Below, one piece after another: positions 1-11,797 of a DNA stretch of 64,000 bases. The DNA comes from Paenibacillus kribbensis. Lineage in GTDB: Bacteria; Bacillota; Bacilli; Paenibacillales; Paenibacillaceae. The DNA lies in assembly GCF_002240415.1 (NCBI RefSeq), contig NZ_CP020028.1, positions 5,645,001-5,709,000 of the forward strand, read 5' to 3'. The stretch's first letter is position 1. Each line of letters begins with the position of its first letter. A program made the translations under genes and the position numbers. Below the pieces are notes generated by a model. That model made no database searches. It saw nothing but the letters and a program-made list of their open reading frames with translations, and was not told the origin of the DNA.

Positions 1-10
1 CAACTTTTAT

Positions 11-40
11 AGTGTATCATATTTCTCAGAGTTATGTCAA
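11..40 (-). promoter_or_regulatory. strong sigma-A promoter P2 reading out of the left edge
   Basis: On the minus strand a perfect -35 TTGACA (35-40) is followed after 18 bases by TACACT (11-16), with TG one base ahead of the -10 (extended -10). Transcription would start near base 4 and leave the window. Position downstream of gyrA and the near-consensus sequence suggest an rRNA operon promoter, by analogy with Bacillus, where rrnO follows gyrA. The rRNA itself is not in the window. Confidence 0.65.
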
Positions 41-99
41 CACTTTTTTTTCGAAAGTGTTTTTGCTCTTTTTCGACAACACTTGAAGCGACAAGAAAG

Positions 100-129
100 A
101 ATATATCATACTTTTATTATAATTTGCAA
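100..129 (-). promoter_or_regulatory. upstream tandem promoter P1 for the same off-window transcript
   Basis: Minus strand TTGCAA (124-129), an 18-base spacer and TATATT (100-105), again with an extended -10 TG. It lies 89 bases upstream of P2 in the same direction. Paired promoters of this kind are typical of Bacillus rRNA operons. A TTGTCGAA Spo0A-box-like sequence (72-79, minus) lies between the two. Confidence 0.5.
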
Positions 130-150
130 CTCTTTTTTTCAAAAAAAAAA

Positions 151-1236
151 TTAAGTCTCAATACATTCAATATAAAGCTCTCTGTGAAGCATCAAATTAA
201 CGATTTCCCCATTTACTTGAACCAACGGACGAGTCGGATGATCTCGATCAGCAAATATGATTTCCCCTATGCGATTATCATTAAGACGTACTTTGGTCCC
301 GTTGTTAAATTGGGTGAGCTTGTGAATGAAAACCTGTACTACGCTTGGGTCCAGCTTACCAAACGATTCTGATTTAATTTGCTCCAGCACCAGGTATGGT
401 GATTGGGCAGGTCGATATGTCTTCTCCAGCGTCATGGCATGAAATACATCAGCCACTCCGACAATTTTAGCGTATATGTGGATTTGCTCCCCCTTGAGAC
501 GCAATGGGTATCCGGTACCATCCACTTTTTCATGATGCTGAAGAGCAGCCAGACGCACGCCTTCGTTAATGGCCTTCACATTTTTGAGCAACTGATATCC
601 CAGTGAAGTATGACGACGGATCTCCTCTTGCTCCTCCCCTGTTAATGCGGAAGGCTTGTAGAGGATGACCGGGTCCATTTTGGCATTGCCAATATCATGA
701 AGCAATCCGGCAAAGGCAACCTGCATCCAGTCCTTTTGGGGCAAACCAATCCATTGCGCAATGGAATACGAAGTAAGTGAGGTCAATACAGCATTATGAA
801 AAATATAATCAACTTCGATCATGGATCGCGGAATAAATGTCATTACGTTATAGCGCTGTATGTGCGCCAATAAGGACTCCAGCTGACTTCGTAGCTCAAA
901 TATAGATAAACTAGAGACAAGTACTGATTGGAATGCACTCTTAACAAGCATCACCATTTTGTCATACTCATCCTGGAATTGTGTAAACTCATCCCGCTCA
1001 TCTAAGGGGGCTTGTGACTCAGCTGCTCCGGATCGAACAGTAGCATGATCACCGCCGGAAGTTGCATCATCCTCCATCCCTACCTCCACTTGCTGGATCA
1101 GGAACGCCTGTAAAATTTCCAGGTCCCGGGGCAGTAGAATGCGCCCTTTCGGCAGCAGCAAGCTACCCATTTCAGTAAATACATCGCTTTGCAATTTAAG
1201 CCCTGCTTTTAATTCGGATACGGGTACAGTTGTCAT
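151..1236 (-). CDS. HD-GYP domain phosphodiesterase-like protein
   Basis: The 361-residue product is a cytosolic metal-dependent phosphohydrolase of the HD-GYP class, which typically degrades cyclic di-GMP. The start chosen is ATG 1236, preceded by GAGAGG; an upstream in-frame start at 1257 lacks a ribosome site. The HD pair is at about residues 180-181 and the HHEKxDGxGYP signature at about 234-244, so the active site looks complete. The N-terminal 100 residues carry no recognised sensor domain and no membrane segment. It is co-oriented with gyrA but separated from it by a terminator, so it probably has its own promoter. Substrate is inferred from the family only. Confidence 0.85.
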   Translation of the reverse strand: MTTVPVSELKAGLKLQSDVFTEMGSLLLPKGRILLPRDLEILQAFLIQQVEVGMEDDATSGGDHATVRSGAAESQAPLDERDEFTQFQDEYDKMVMLVKSAFQSVLVSSLSIFELRSQLESLLAHIQRYNVMTFIPRSMIEVDYIFHNAVLTSLTSYSIAQWIGLPQKDWMQVAFAGLLHDIGNAKMDPVILYKPSALTGEEQEEIRRHTSLGYQLLKNVKAINEGVRLAALQHHEKVDGTGYPLRLKGEQIHIYAKIVGVADVFHAMTLEKTYRPAQSPYLVLEQIKSESFGKLDPSVVQVFIHKLTQFNNGTKVRLNDNRIGEIIFADRDHPTRPLVQVNGEIVNLMLHRELYIECIET

Positions 1237-1365
1237 GGTCAACCTCTCTGTTCTCACAACAGCTGCTCCAGCTGCCAGTTTATGATGTCATTATATTACT
1301 TGGAAATGATCCTGTACATTCATTTTATACCATTTAAAGCTTGGCCTTCTGAATTCAAACCAGAA

Positions 1366-1405
1366 TAAGAAAAAGACTCCCTGACCACAATAGTCAAGGA
1401 GTCTT
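1366..1405 (-). terminator. rho-independent terminator of gyrA
   Basis: A 13-base stem (AAGACTCCCTGAC pairing with GTCAAGGAGTCTT, one G-T pair) with a 7-base loop. On the minus strand it is followed by TTTTTCTT, about 50 bases past the gyrA stop. Confidence 0.85.
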
Positions 1406-1454
1406 CCTCATCACTTAAAAATCCAGTAACCACTTGTATAGTATAGGTGGCTTC

Positions 1455-4019
1455 TTATTCGTTCTCAGAAGACTCTGAATCGCTACCTTCCGTACCTTCT
1501 GTATCCATATCAAGAACAGGCTCAGCACCTGATGGAGATGCACCTTCGCTGGCTTCCCCGCCCTCTAATAGCTCTTCAAGTAGTTCTTCCTGCTCCTCAT
1601 TCTTGTTCGCACGACATACAGTAGCAACCGAATCATCCTCGCGGATGTTAATCAGCCTTACCCCTTGTGTATTACGGCCCATTGTAGAGATTTCGTCCAT
1701 ACTGGTCCGAATTACGGTACCGCTGGCTGTAATGATCATCAAATCCTCTTCAGTTTTTACAACCTTAAGGCCGACAACCGGACCATTTTTATCCGTAACA
1801 TTAATTGTCTTAATTCCCTTACCTCCGCGGCTTTGAATACGATAATCCGCTACAGGGGTACGTTTGCCATAGCCTTTGGCTGTTACAATCAGGATATCCA
1901 GGTCGGTATCAACAACATCCATACCTATTACAGCATCACTCTCATCGAGACTGATCCCTTTAACCCCCGTAGCGCTACGGCCCATAGACCGTACATCGCT
2001 CTCAGGGAAACGAATAGACATGCCTTCTGCCGTACCAATAATCATTTCCTGCTGTCCGTCCGTCAGTTTTACTTCGATCAGGGCATCATCTTCACGCAGG
2101 TTAATGGCGATCAGGCCACCTTTGCGAATATTAGCATAGTCGTCGAGCGGCGTCTTCTTGATAATCCCTTGTTGGGTCGCAAAGAACAGATAGCTATCCT
2201 CAACAAACTCCTCAATGGGAATAACCGCATTGATCGACTCGCCCTGCTCAATCTGAATTAGATTAATAATCGGTGTCCCCCGGGCTGTCCGACTGAGATC
2301 TGGAATCTCATAAGCCTTAATCCGATATACTTTGCCCTTGTCGGTGAAGAATAACAAGTGATGATGTGAATTCGTAATAAACAGATGCTCTACGAAATCC
2401 TCATCCTTGGTATCCATACCCACTACACCACGACCACCGCGTTTTTGACTGCGATAGGTAGTAACGGGAAGGCGTTTAATATACCCGGTATGGGTTACGG
2501 TAATAATAACATCTTCACGAGGAATAAGATCCTCATCCAAAATGCTCTCTTCACCTACTGTAATTTCAGTACGACGCTCATCAGCGAAGCGTTCCTTAAG
2601 CTCATTCAGCTCTTCGCTAATGATGTTAAGCACCAAATGCTCGTTGGCCAAAATTTCGCGGTATTCGGCAATCTTTTGTAGTAACTCGTTATACTCATTC
2701 TCGATCTTCTCACGTTCCAAACCGGTTAAGCGTTGCAGACGCATATCGAGAATAGCTTGAGCCTGCTCAAGAGTAAGTGAGAACCGCTCAATCAGCCCTT
2801 CTCGAGCTGCTTCTGCAGTTTGAGAGGAACGGATCAAGGCAATAACTTCGTCCAGATGATCAAGAGCAATGCGCAAGCCTTCCAAAATGTGTGCTCTAGC
2901 TTCGGCTTTTTTCAGGTCGAATTCTGTCCGACGACGAATAACTTCAACCTGATGTTTGAGATAATGATACAAGACATCCTTCAGATTCAATATCTTCGGC
3001 TCGTTGTTCACAATGGCAAGCATATTGATACCGAAATTGGACTGCATAGCCGTATGTTTGAACAAATTATTCAGAACGACGTTCGGGTTCACATCTCTAC
3101 GCAACTCGATAACGACACGCATACCTGTACGGTCCGATTCATCCCGCAGATCTGTAATGCCCTCAATGCGTTTGTCACGCACCAATTCAGCAATCTTCTC
3201 GACCAGACGAGCCTTATTCACTTGGTAAGGCAGCTCATGCACGATAATCCGTGCTTTATTGCCAATTTCCTCTATGGTGGTCTTTGCACGCATGGTCACA
3301 GAACCGCGGCCCGTTTGGTACGCCTGGCGAATACCAGAACGACCTAAGATATAGCCTGCTGTCGGGAAATCCGGCCCTTGGATATAATCCATAAGTTCCA
3401 TTGGCGTAATGTCAGGGTTTTCGATTAGTGCTTGTACACCGTCGATAACCTCTCCCAAGTTATGCGGAGGAATATTGGTAGCCATTCCGACTGCAATTCC
3501 GCCGACACCATTGACCAGCAAGTTAGGATAACGTGCAGGCAACACGACAGGTTCATTCTCTTCACCGTCGTAGTTCGGCATGAAATCAACGGTCTCTTTG
3601 TTCAAATCACGCAGCATTTCCATTGCAATCTTCGACAACCGTGCTTCGGTGTAACGCATCGCAGCCGCCATATCTCCATCTACGGAGCCAAAGTTGCCGT
3701 GTCCGTCCACCAGCATATAACGCAAGGAAAAATCCTGCGCCATCCGCACCATCGTATCATATACAGCCGTATCACCATGAGGGTGATATTTACCGATAAC
3801 TTCGCCGACGATTCTTGCTGATTTCTTGTAAGGTTTGTCTGGCGACATGCCTAGCTCGGACATCGCGTACAAAATACGACGGTGTACCGGCTTTAGTCCG
3901 TCCCGCACATCAGGCAAGGCACGGCTAACAATAATACTCATGGCATAATCCATAAAGGATTCGCGCATTTCCACTCCGATATCCCTGTTAATGATCTGCG
4001 GGTTATTTTGATCGGCCAT
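1455..4019 (-). CDS. gyrA: DNA gyrase subunit A
   Basis: GyrA (854 residues) is the cleavage-religation subunit of the A2B2 gyrase that introduces negative supercoils. The catalytic tyrosine is Y123 in the [10 protein letters not shown] context. The C-terminal domain has the six-bladed pinwheel with a GyrA-box-like QKRGGRG sequence. The quinolone pocket reads [10 protein letters not shown], with Thr where many species have Ser; this is a common natural variant and does not by itself imply resistance. The C terminus ends in an acidic, Ser-rich tail of about 45 residues rich in Glu and Asp, as seen in other Bacilli. Start ATG 4019 follows AAGGAGG. Unlike in Bacillus, gyrA is separated from gyrB by an oppositely oriented gene. 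Confidence 0.98.
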   Translation of the reverse strand: MADQNNPQIINRDIGVEMRESFMDYAMSIIVSRALPDVRDGLKPVHRRILYAMSELGMSPDKPYKKSARIVGEVIGKYHPHGDTAVYDTMVRMAQDFSLRYMLVDGHGNFGSVDGDMAAAMRYTEARLSKIAMEMLRDLNKETVDFMPNYDGEENEPVVLPARYPNLLVNGVGGIAVGMATNIPPHNLGEVIDGVQALIENPDITPMELMDYIQGPDFPTAGYILGRSGIRQAYQTGRGSVTMRAKTTIEEIGNKARIIVHELPYQVNKARLVEKIAELVRDKRIEGITDLRDESDRTGMRVVIELRRDVNPNVVLNNLFKHTAMQSNFGINMLAIVNNEPKILNLKDVLYHYLKHQVEVIRRRTEFDLKKAEARAHILEGLRIALDHLDEVIALIRSSQTAEAAREGLIERFSLTLEQAQAILDMRLQRLTGLEREKIENEYNELLQKIAEYREILANEHLVLNIISEELNELKERFADERRTEITVGEESILDEDLIPREDVIITVTHTGYIKRLPVTTYRSQKRGGRGVVGMDTKDEDFVEHLFITNSHHHLLFFTDKGKVYRIKAYEIPDLSRTARGTPIINLIQIEQGESINAVIPIEEFVEDSYLFFATQQGIIKKTPLDDYANIRKGGLIAINLREDDALIEVKLTDGQQEMIIGTAEGMSIRFPESDVRSMGRSATGVKGISLDESDAVIGMDVVDTDLDILIVTAKGYGKRTPVADYRIQSRGGKGIKTINVTDKNGPVVGLKVVKTEEDLMIITASGTVIRTSMDEISTMGRNTQGVRLINIREDDSVATVCRANKNEEQEELLEELLEGGEASEGASPSGAEPVLDMDTEGTEGSDSESSENE

Positions 4020-4134
4020 GCTGGTCCTCCTTCTCGTCCTTCAATACATTGCTCTCTATGTGAAAAGCCTAACAAGACACTGCCTATATACTCCGCTCTC
4101 TGCGCAGGATTTTGGCTAAAAACCCATCTGTATA

Positions 4135-4163
4135 ATTATATTACTTTCACAAAAAGAGCACAA
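4135..4163 (-). promoter_or_regulatory. predicted gyrA promoter
   Basis: Minus strand TTGTGC (4158-4163), a 17-base spacer and a perfect TATAAT (4135-4140). It would give a leader of about 110 bases before the gyrA start. The -35 matches the consensus at only three positions. The rest of the gap up to 4484 shows no gene or clear structured element. Confidence 0.5.
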
Positions 4164-4484
4164 TTAAACGCCTCTGTCCCCTTTACAGCGTAAATCCCTC
4201 GTCTTACCCCTTCTGGTAGAAGCAGATAGCTATTCCCTTACACCACTAACAAGCCCTGATTATAACAAATTCCCCTGAGTTGGGGATTAGCCCCCACCCT
4301 AAGGGCCTTTTCCACATACAATACGTATACGGTCAGGGCTAATATAGCAAGATTCCGAAAAACGCCGTATTTCTCTATTATATCATTGTTTTCCGCGCTT
4401 GTCCTTTAGTTTCCCTTGTTTTATTAAAGTGTTGTGAATTCCATGGACGCGACTCATATTACGAAAAGAAAGGAATGAGAATAC

Positions 4485-5312
4485 TTGTCTATTCAGCGAG
4501 TAGCCAGTAAGTGGACCAAAACAAATGCCATTCTCCCCAATCCAACGTTGGCCCCTTATATACCGGAGACACGTTTGTACACATTCGAGCACTTGAACGA
4601 AATGTTAGCGGTGTATGGAACTGTCTATATTAAGCCGGACAACGGTACTTATGGAAAAGGGGTTATGCGTGCAGAAAGGCTCACAGAGCCGCTTCCTCCA
4701 ACAGAAGAAGGAATCATCGGAGAGAGAATCTGGTACGTCCTTCGTTATGAAGTAGATACCCTTACTTTTGACAGTCTGGAAGAACTGAACAAGGTGATTT
4801 CTAACCGCATAAAGAAGCGTCCATATCTGATCCAACGCGGGATTGACCTTCTTCAACATGAGACGCGTCCCTTTGACCTGCGGGTATTAACCCAGATGAA
4901 CCTGAGGAAACATTGGGAAACGACGCTTATCATAGGACGCATAGCTGCTCCTGACAAAGTCGTCACTAATCACCATAGCGGTGGTACAGTACGCTTTTTC
5001 AATGAACTTGTAGCACCCTATCTGGATGAAAAGGAAGCAGTACACCTAGAGCAAAAACTATCAAAATTAGGCGAGCGAGTAGCCTGGCAGCTGCAAAAAA
5101 GATACCCTCGGCTAAAGGAAATTGGATTGGATGTGGGATTGGATCAGCAAATCTATCCGTGGATTTTGGAGGTTAATACGAGACCAGCCATTAAAGTCTT
5201 TTCTTTCCTTCCCAACAAAAGCCTTTATCATAAAATATTCAGGTATGCTGTAGGCTATGGCCGTTATTCAGCGTCCACGGGCAAGCCTGCACACTCTAAG
5301 AGAAAGACCTAG
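4485..5312 (+). CDS. YheC/YheD family ATP-grasp protein (endospore coat associated)
   Basis: A 275-residue member of the YheC/YheD family, ATP-grasp-fold proteins associated with the spore coat in Bacillus; the reaction is not established. Visible family features are the start IQRVASKWTKT, PYIPETRLY, the nucleotide-binding KPDNGTYGKGV stretch (about residues 50-60), the RPFDLRVL segment and the C-terminal ILEVNTRPA metal/ATP site. The start is TTG 4485 after AAAGGAATGAG. It is shorter than the usual 350-450 residues, lacking the N-terminal extension of some relatives. It lies as a single plus-strand gene between gyrB and gyrA, both on the minus strand, so it is transcribed on its own. Confidence 0.8.
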   Translation: MSIQRVASKWTKTNAILPNPTLAPYIPETRLYTFEHLNEMLAVYGTVYIKPDNGTYGKGVMRAERLTEPLPPTEEGIIGERIWYVLRYEVDTLTFDSLEELNKVISNRIKKRPYLIQRGIDLLQHETRPFDLRVLTQMNLRKHWETTLIIGRIAAPDKVVTNHHSGGTVRFFNELVAPYLDEKEAVHLEQKLSKLGERVAWQLQKRYPRLKEIGLDVGLDQQIYPWILEVNTRPAIKVFSFLPNKSLYHKIFRYAVGYGRYSASTGKPAHSKRKT

Positions 5313-5357
5313 GGCAATGACGTTAACTATTCAAATTCACCCTAGCTGGTTAATGAA

Positions 5358-5391
5358 CAAGAAAAGGGACGCCGTTTGGGCGCCCCTTGGT
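5358..5391 (-). terminator. terminator of gyrB, possibly shared with the YheC/YheD gene
   Basis: Stem AGGGACGCC/GGCGCCCCT (one mismatch) with a short loop. On the minus strand it is followed by TTTTCTT, about 60 bases after the gyrB stop. The plus-strand side lacks a good T run. Confidence 0.65.
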
Positions 5392-5449
5392 GTTGAACTC
5401 AAATCATAGCGAGCAAATAGTACATTAGCTAAGATGAAAATATCACACA

Positions 5450-7369
<1,920 letters not shown>

Positions 7370-7391
7370 CTACTTCTATAGATTTCTATGG

Positions 7392-7643
7392 TTAAGCATT
7401 GGCAACAAACTGGTTTGCCCGCTTTTTGAGTGTTGTTGAGGAGATGGGGGAATAATACACCGTATTCTGAGTCACTACGATGGACTTGGCTTCCTCTTCG
7501 CCAATCATCTCGACATGCTTTTGCTGCTGGGCATGGTTCACGTATTGCTTGGAGATTTTAGAGGATTTTTCAATCGAGATATCGAAAATAGCCACAAGCT
7601 CTGACGAGCGGATGATTTTTTCTCCACCCAAATGAATATACAT
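7392..7643 (-). CDS. remB: RemB/DUF370 family regulator (YaaB)
   Basis: An 83-residue protein starting MYIHLGGEK, the conserved opening of the RemB (YaaB) branch of the DUF370 family. In Bacillus subtilis RemA and RemB promote expression of biofilm matrix genes, and RemA is a DNA-binding ring. The position between recF and gyrB matches yaaB exactly. ATG 7643 follows an AAGGAGTGAG ribosome site. The C-terminal half (SKISKQYVNHAQQQKH) is polar and less conserved. Its role in this organism is inferred from synteny and family. Confidence 0.85.
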   Translation of the reverse strand: MYIHLGGEKIIRSSELVAIFDISIEKSSKISKQYVNHAQQQKHVEMIGEEEAKSIVVTQNTVYYSPISSTTLKKRANQFVANA

Positions 7644-7659
7644 ATCGGTTACTCACTCC

Positions 7660-8775
7660 TTAGTGTTCCACATGCCCGTCATGGACGTGATAAATACTCG
7701 CATCCTTGAGTCGCTCCGCGTTCAAACTCTCAATCCCGGTTGCGGTGATAAAGGTCTGTACCTTGCTCTGGAAAGTTTCGATCAGCTGAGTCTGACGATA
7801 GGGATCCAGCTCAGACAAAACATCATCCAGTAGCAGGACCGGATATTCACCGATTTCCTCATGAATTAATTCAATTTCAGCCAGCTTCAAGGACAGGGCC
7901 GTCGTCCGCTGCTGCCCCTGAGAGCCATACGTATGCACTTCTCTGCCATTAATGGCAAAGGCCAAATCATCACGATGGGGTCCCGCCAAAGTCATGCCAC
8001 GGCGGATTTCCTGTTCCCTCATTTGGGATAACTTTATCATAAATCGCTCCAATAAGACAGCTTCATCTTCTTCCTCTGGCTCACTGAAGGAGGGAACATA
8101 GGTTAATTTTAGCTCTTCAGTCCCCCCCGCGATCCCTTCATGAATGGCCTGAGCCCACTTTTGCAGCTTCGTTATAAATTGTTTCCGCTTTTTAACAATT
8201 TTAACACCATGCTCAACAAGTTGCTCGTTCCATACCTCCAGCATTAGCTGCACCGAGGCCATATCTTTCCCCCAAGCTTGCTTGAGCAGGTTGTTTCGCT
8301 GAACCAGCACCTTTTGATATTGCTGCAAATGATACAGATAGCCCGGAGCTACCTGTCCAATTTCCATGTCAAGAAACCGGCGGCGGACCCCCGGTGTTCC
8401 TTTGACAATTTCCAGATCCTCGGGGGCAAACATGACCACGTTTAACGAACCGATAAAATCACTCAGCTTTCGCTGCTCCAGTCCGTTGATCTTCGCTTTT
8501 TTGCCTTGTGTGGATAACGACAGATCCAGCCTGATTTTTCCGTATTTTTTATCCACATCCGCAGCCAGATGAGTAGAAGCAGCTCCGAAAGAGATTAACT
8601 CCTTATCGCGCGACGTTCGGTGGCTTTTGGTCAAAGCCAGTACAAAAATCGCCTCTACAAGGTTCGTTTTGCCCTGGGCATTTTGTCCAATCAGCAAATT
8701 AACGGGCCCAAATTCATTCAGCTCCAGCTGTTCATAGTTCCGGTACTGCTGCAAAGCAATGTTGTTCACAAACAC
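7660..8775 (-). CDS. recF: DNA replication and repair protein RecF
   Basis: RecF (371 residues) is an SMC-like ATPase that, with RecO and RecR, loads RecA at gaps. Walker A GQNAQGKT is at residues 30-37, the ABC-type signature YGSQGQQRT lies in the C-terminal half, and Walker B VLLLDDVLSELD follows. Length is normal for the family. The start is GTG 8775 about seven bases after AGGGGG; the protein start MFVNNIALQQYRNY aligns with the family consensus. It is followed 16 bases later by remB, indicating one transcript. Confidence 0.96.
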   Translation of the reverse strand: MFVNNIALQQYRNYEQLELNEFGPVNLLIGQNAQGKTNLVEAIFVLALTKSHRTSRDKELISFGAASTHLAADVDKKYGKIRLDLSLSTQGKKAKINGLEQRKLSDFIGSLNVVMFAPEDLEIVKGTPGVRRRFLDMEIGQVAPGYLYHLQQYQKVLVQRNNLLKQAWGKDMASVQLMLEVWNEQLVEHGVKIVKKRKQFITKLQKWAQAIHEGIAGGTEELKLTYVPSFSEPEEEDEAVLLERFMIKLSQMREQEIRRGMTLAGPHRDDLAFAINGREVHTYGSQGQQRTTALSLKLAEIELIHEEIGEYPVLLLDDVLSELDPYRQTQLIETFQSKVQTFITATGIESLNAERLKDASIYHVHDGHVEH

Positions 8776-8829
8776 GTAGGGTCCCCCTTGCTACTCCGTA
8801 CCTAAAAGGAGTCCTTGCCGACTAGGCGA

Positions 8830-9048
8830 TTATGCTCCTGCCGTAACTTCGAAACTTCCGTTGTCCTCTACTTCTACAGTATCGCCAGGGTACAGCTTTC
8901 TTCCCCGTCTTTCTTCCGTCTCGCCGTTGACGCGGACTTGTCCCTCCTGTAGGAGGGCTTTGGCCATTCCACCTGTTGATACACAGTCAGCCAGTTTTAA
9001 AAATTGATCGAGCTTGATGTACTCGGTTTGTATCGATATCCGTTTCAA
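8830..9048 (-). CDS. yaaA: S4-domain RNA-binding protein YaaA
   Basis: A 72-residue protein consisting of one S4 RNA-binding domain (LDQFLKLADCVSTGGMAK and GQVRVNGETEERRGRKLYPGD). In Bacillus, YaaA (RlbA) sits between dnaN and recF and has been linked to ribosome assembly. Start ATG 9048 follows an AAAGGATG site. Its gene is 46 bases after dnaN and about 54 before recF, so all three are probably one operon. Confidence 0.9.
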   Translation of the reverse strand: MKRISIQTEYIKLDQFLKLADCVSTGGMAKALLQEGQVRVNGETEERRGRKLYPGDTVEVEDNGSFEVTAGA

Positions 9049-9094
9049 GGGTTGTTCATCCTTTCGCTTGTTCTCAGGCAGGTAACGCTACATG

Positions 9095-10237
9095 TTAGTT
9101 GGTTGTGCGATACGGCAGGATGATGTACAGCGCATTGCTGGAATCTGCCGGTTTTAAAATAATCGGGCTCATGATGCCGGTGAAAGCGATCGTCAGCTGC
9201 TCACTGTCAATTACCTTCAGCACGTCGAGCATATATTTGGAGTTGAATGAGATTTTGAGTGGCTCTCCCTCAAATTTGGACACATTCACTTCCTCACGCA
9301 CCTTACCAAGCTCAGAGGAACTGGAGGAGATCTCCAGACCGCCATTTTCCAACGATTGCATTCTTACAATATTCGTTTTTTCCTCACGGGACAGCAAATA
9401 AGCACGGTCGATAGACTCGCTCAAACTTTTTGTGTCCACAATCAGTTCTGTTTTGTAGGAGGTTGGAATAATTCTAGAAGTATCAGGATAGGTTCCATCC
9501 AGGATGCGGGAATAAAATAGTACCCGGTCAACCTTGAAAAGCACCTGATTGTCCGCTACGACGATATCCACAAGCATATTTTGATCCGGAATAATTCTGC
9601 TTAACTCATTCAACGTTTTGCCTGCAATGACAACATTGCTAAAACGCAAGCCTTCAGACGATTCCAAACGAGCGCTGCGAGTGGCCAGGCGGTGGCGGTC
9701 CGTTGCTACAAACTTTAATTCTCCCTCAGCCAAATTCCATAATACCCCGGTTAAAATGGGTGTTGTTTCGTGGGTGGAAATGGAGAAAACCGTCTGTTTG
9801 ATCATATTTTTGAGCAAATCACCTGGCACAGAGATAACCTGATTTTCTTCAATGTTGGGGAGCACAGGGAATTCCTCAGGATCCAGGCCAACGATTTGAA
9901 TTTCAGTGGCACCGGACGAGATGAAGGTTTGGAACTGATCCTTTACCTCCATACGGATCTCCTGAGACGGCAGTTTTTTGATAATTTCGACAAAGAATTT
10001 GGCTGGCAGGACTACACTTCCGGGTTGTTCAACCTGAACGACAGTCTGGTCTCCATCCTCCATTGGAATAAAGGATTGAATAGAGATGTCTGTATCGCTG
10101 GCAGTCAGCGTTACACCCTGATGATTCACATCCAGCTTGATACCACTAAGAATTGGAATTGTAGTACGACTTGATATCGCTTTGGATACATGTTGTATAG
10201 CCTCGTTCAAAACGTTTTTCAGAATGCTGATCTTCAT
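9095..10237 (-). CDS. dnaN: DNA polymerase III beta sliding clamp
   Basis: DnaN (380 residues) forms the ring-shaped dimer that tethers polymerase III to DNA. It begins MKISILKNVLNEAIQHVSKAIS and ends LYIILPYRTTN, matching the three-domain clamp of Bacilli from end to end. ATG 10237 follows AGGAGG. The hydrophobic partner-binding pocket residues near the C terminus (ILPYR) are present. It lies 186 bases from dnaA, and that gap carries the second half of oriC. Confidence 0.97.
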   Translation of the reverse strand: MKISILKNVLNEAIQHVSKAISSRTTIPILSGIKLDVNHQGVTLTASDTDISIQSFIPMEDGDQTVVQVEQPGSVVLPAKFFVEIIKKLPSQEIRMEVKDQFQTFISSGATEIQIVGLDPEEFPVLPNIEENQVISVPGDLLKNMIKQTVFSISTHETTPILTGVLWNLAEGELKFVATDRHRLATRSARLESSEGLRFSNVVIAGKTLNELSRIIPDQNMLVDIVVADNQVLFKVDRVLFYSRILDGTYPDTSRIIPTSYKTELIVDTKSLSESIDRAYLLSREEKTNIVRMQSLENGGLEISSSSSELGKVREEVNVSKFEGEPLKISFNSKYMLDVLKVIDSEQLTIAFTGIMSPIILKPADSSNALYIILPYRTTN

Positions 10238-10315
10238 AAGTTCCTCCTACGGCTTTTAGTCCTTCAAGCACGCGTTGACGCGGGCCTTATTTAGGTGATG
10301 AATATCTTTAAAATA

Positions 10316-10333
10316 TAGTAGTAATAGTAATAG
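10316..10333 (+). promoter_or_regulatory. DnaA-trio array (origin unwinding element)
   Basis: Six contiguous triplets TAG TAG TAA TAG TAA TAG run from 10316 to 10333, followed at once by the GC patch GCGC (10334-10337) and then a perfect DnaA box (10346-10354, minus). In Bacillus subtilis the strand-opening element has this arrangement: DnaA boxes, a GC-rich cluster, then 3'-GAT-5' type trios that bind DnaA on single strands. The location between dnaA and dnaN also matches. An AT-rich tract (10296-10315) continues beyond the trios. Confidence 0.8.
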
Positions 10334-10345
10334 GCGCACTGAATA

Positions 10346-10410
10346 TGTGGATAAGTAGCAGTAAACCTAATAAAATCAAGCCTATCCACATGTGTATAAA
10401 TTGTGTATAG
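10346..10410. promoter_or_regulatory. oriC part 2: DnaA boxes between dnaA and dnaN
   Basis: Boxes read: TGTGGATAA (10346-10354, minus, exact TTATCCACA), CTATCCACA (10382-10390, plus, one mismatch), TGTGTATAA (10391-10399, minus, exact TTATACACA) and TGTGTATAG (10402-10410, minus, one mismatch). The last three are almost back to back. Together with the adjacent trios they form the unwinding half of a Bacillus-type bipartite origin. Confidence 0.85.
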
Positions 10411-10423
10411 GCTCCGAACTTGT

Positions 10424-11770
10424 TCAGGTTGGATTTTTGATTTTCTCTATTAGGTTGTTGATAACTTTGAACAGATCTTGATCCACTTGAATGGATTTGG
10501 AGATTTTTTCGTGCGCATGGATGACTGTTGTATGATCACGCCCACCGAAGGCCTCGCCAATTTTAGGCAGAGAATAGTCGGTTAACTCACGCGACAGGTA
10601 CATGGCAATCTGTCGTGGGAAGGCCACAGCCTTTGTCCGCTTGCGCGCTTTAAAATCCTCCAGACGCAGATTGTAAAATTCCCCGACTTGATGCTGTATA
10701 TCCTGAATGGTGATCATTTTGGGGCGGCTGGACGGGATAATATCCTTCAACGCCTCGGCCGCAAGATGACTTGATACATCCTGATTGGTTAAGGAAGAAT
10801 AGGCGACAACGCGAATCAGCGCCCCCTCCAGCTCACGGATGTTTGTATCAATCTGGTTGGCGATATACATCATGGCCTCATTGGGAATGTCCAGGTTTTC
10901 CGCACGGGCCTTTTTCCGAAGAATAGCGATTCTGGTCTCCAGATCCGGCGGCTGAATGTCCGTAATGAGTCCCCACTCGAAGCGGGAGCGCAGTCGTTCT
11001 TCCAGCGTCGGAATTTCTTTGGGAGGCCGGTCACTGGAAATGATAATCTGCTTGCGTTCCTCATGAAGCGCGTTAAACGTATGGAAAAATTCCTCCTGTG
11101 TCGATTCCTTGCCGGCAATGAATTGAATATCGTCAATGAGCAAAATATCAATGTTGCGATATTTGTTGCGGAAGCTCTCCCCGCGGTTGTCCCGGATGGC
11201 ATTAATGAATTCGTTCGTAAACTTCTCCGACGATAAATATACGACCTTGCTGGTCGGATTGTGCTCCAAAATATAGTGCCCGATGGCATGCATCAGATGC
11301 GTTTTGCCCAGACCTACGCCGCCGTAAAGAAACAGCGGATTGTACGCTTTGGCCGGCGCCTCGGCGACGGCCAGCGATGCTGCGTGAGCAAAACGGTTCC
11401 CCGATCCGATGACGAATGTATCGAATGTATATTTGGGATTTAGCATATGGGACACGGCTTCTTCATGTACGACCGGCTGCTGCTGAGGTTGCTGCTGAAG
11501 ATCGACCTCGGGGGGCTTGTTTTCCTCGATGACAAACTTGACCTCCAGTTGCTTCCCCAAAATTTCATAAACCGTTGCTCCGACTAGCTTGGTATAGCGG
11601 CTTTCAAGCCATTCCACAGCAAAGGTTGTCGGAGCAGAAATCACAATGGAGTGGTCATTCAGTTTCGCTGCCTTGGTAGCCTTAAACCAAGTGTCGTAAC
11701 TCGGCTTACTCAGCTTGGTTTGTATAATGGATAAAATTTGCTGCCATAGTTCAGAGATATGGCTGTCCAC
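10424..11770 (-). CDS. dnaA: chromosomal replication initiator DnaA
   Basis: DnaA binds the origin boxes and opens the duplex. Start is taken as GTG 11770, seven bases after AAAAGGAG, giving 448 residues that align with Bacillus DnaA from the first residues ([23 protein letters not shown]). An in-frame ATG at 11875 would add 35 unrelated residues without a ribosome site. Walker [10 protein letters not shown] is at about 150-158, Walker B is LLIDDIQF, and the C-terminal DNA-binding signature is [13 protein letters not shown] Gln-rich linker (about 90-99) joins domains I and III. DnaA boxes on both sides allow autoregulation. Confidence 0.97.
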   Translation of the reverse strand: MDSHISELWQQILSIIQTKLSKPSYDTWFKATKAAKLNDHSIVISAPTTFAVEWLESRYTKLVGATVYEILGKQLEVKFVIEENKPPEVDLQQQPQQQPVVHEEAVSHMLNPKYTFDTFVIGSGNRFAHAASLAVAEAPAKAYNPLFLYGGVGLGKTHLMHAIGHYILEHNPTSKVVYLSSEKFTNEFINAIRDNRGESFRNKYRNIDILLIDDIQFIAGKESTQEEFFHTFNALHEERKQIIISSDRPPKEIPTLEERLRSRFEWGLITDIQPPDLETRIAILRKKARAENLDIPNEAMMYIANQIDTNIRELEGALIRVVAYSSLTNQDVSSHLAAEALKDIIPSSRPKMITIQDIQHQVGEFYNLRLEDFKARKRTKAVAFPRQIAMYLSRELTDYSLPKIGEAFGGRDHTTVIHAHEKISKSIQVDQDLFKVINNLIEKIKNPT

Positions 11771-11797
11771 AGACGTCACTCCTTTTAAATCCTGACA

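Noticed and set aside
3765..3800. Thr instead of Ser at the quinolone-contact position of GyrA
   Set aside because: A common natural variant in many bacteria; not evidence of selected resistance.
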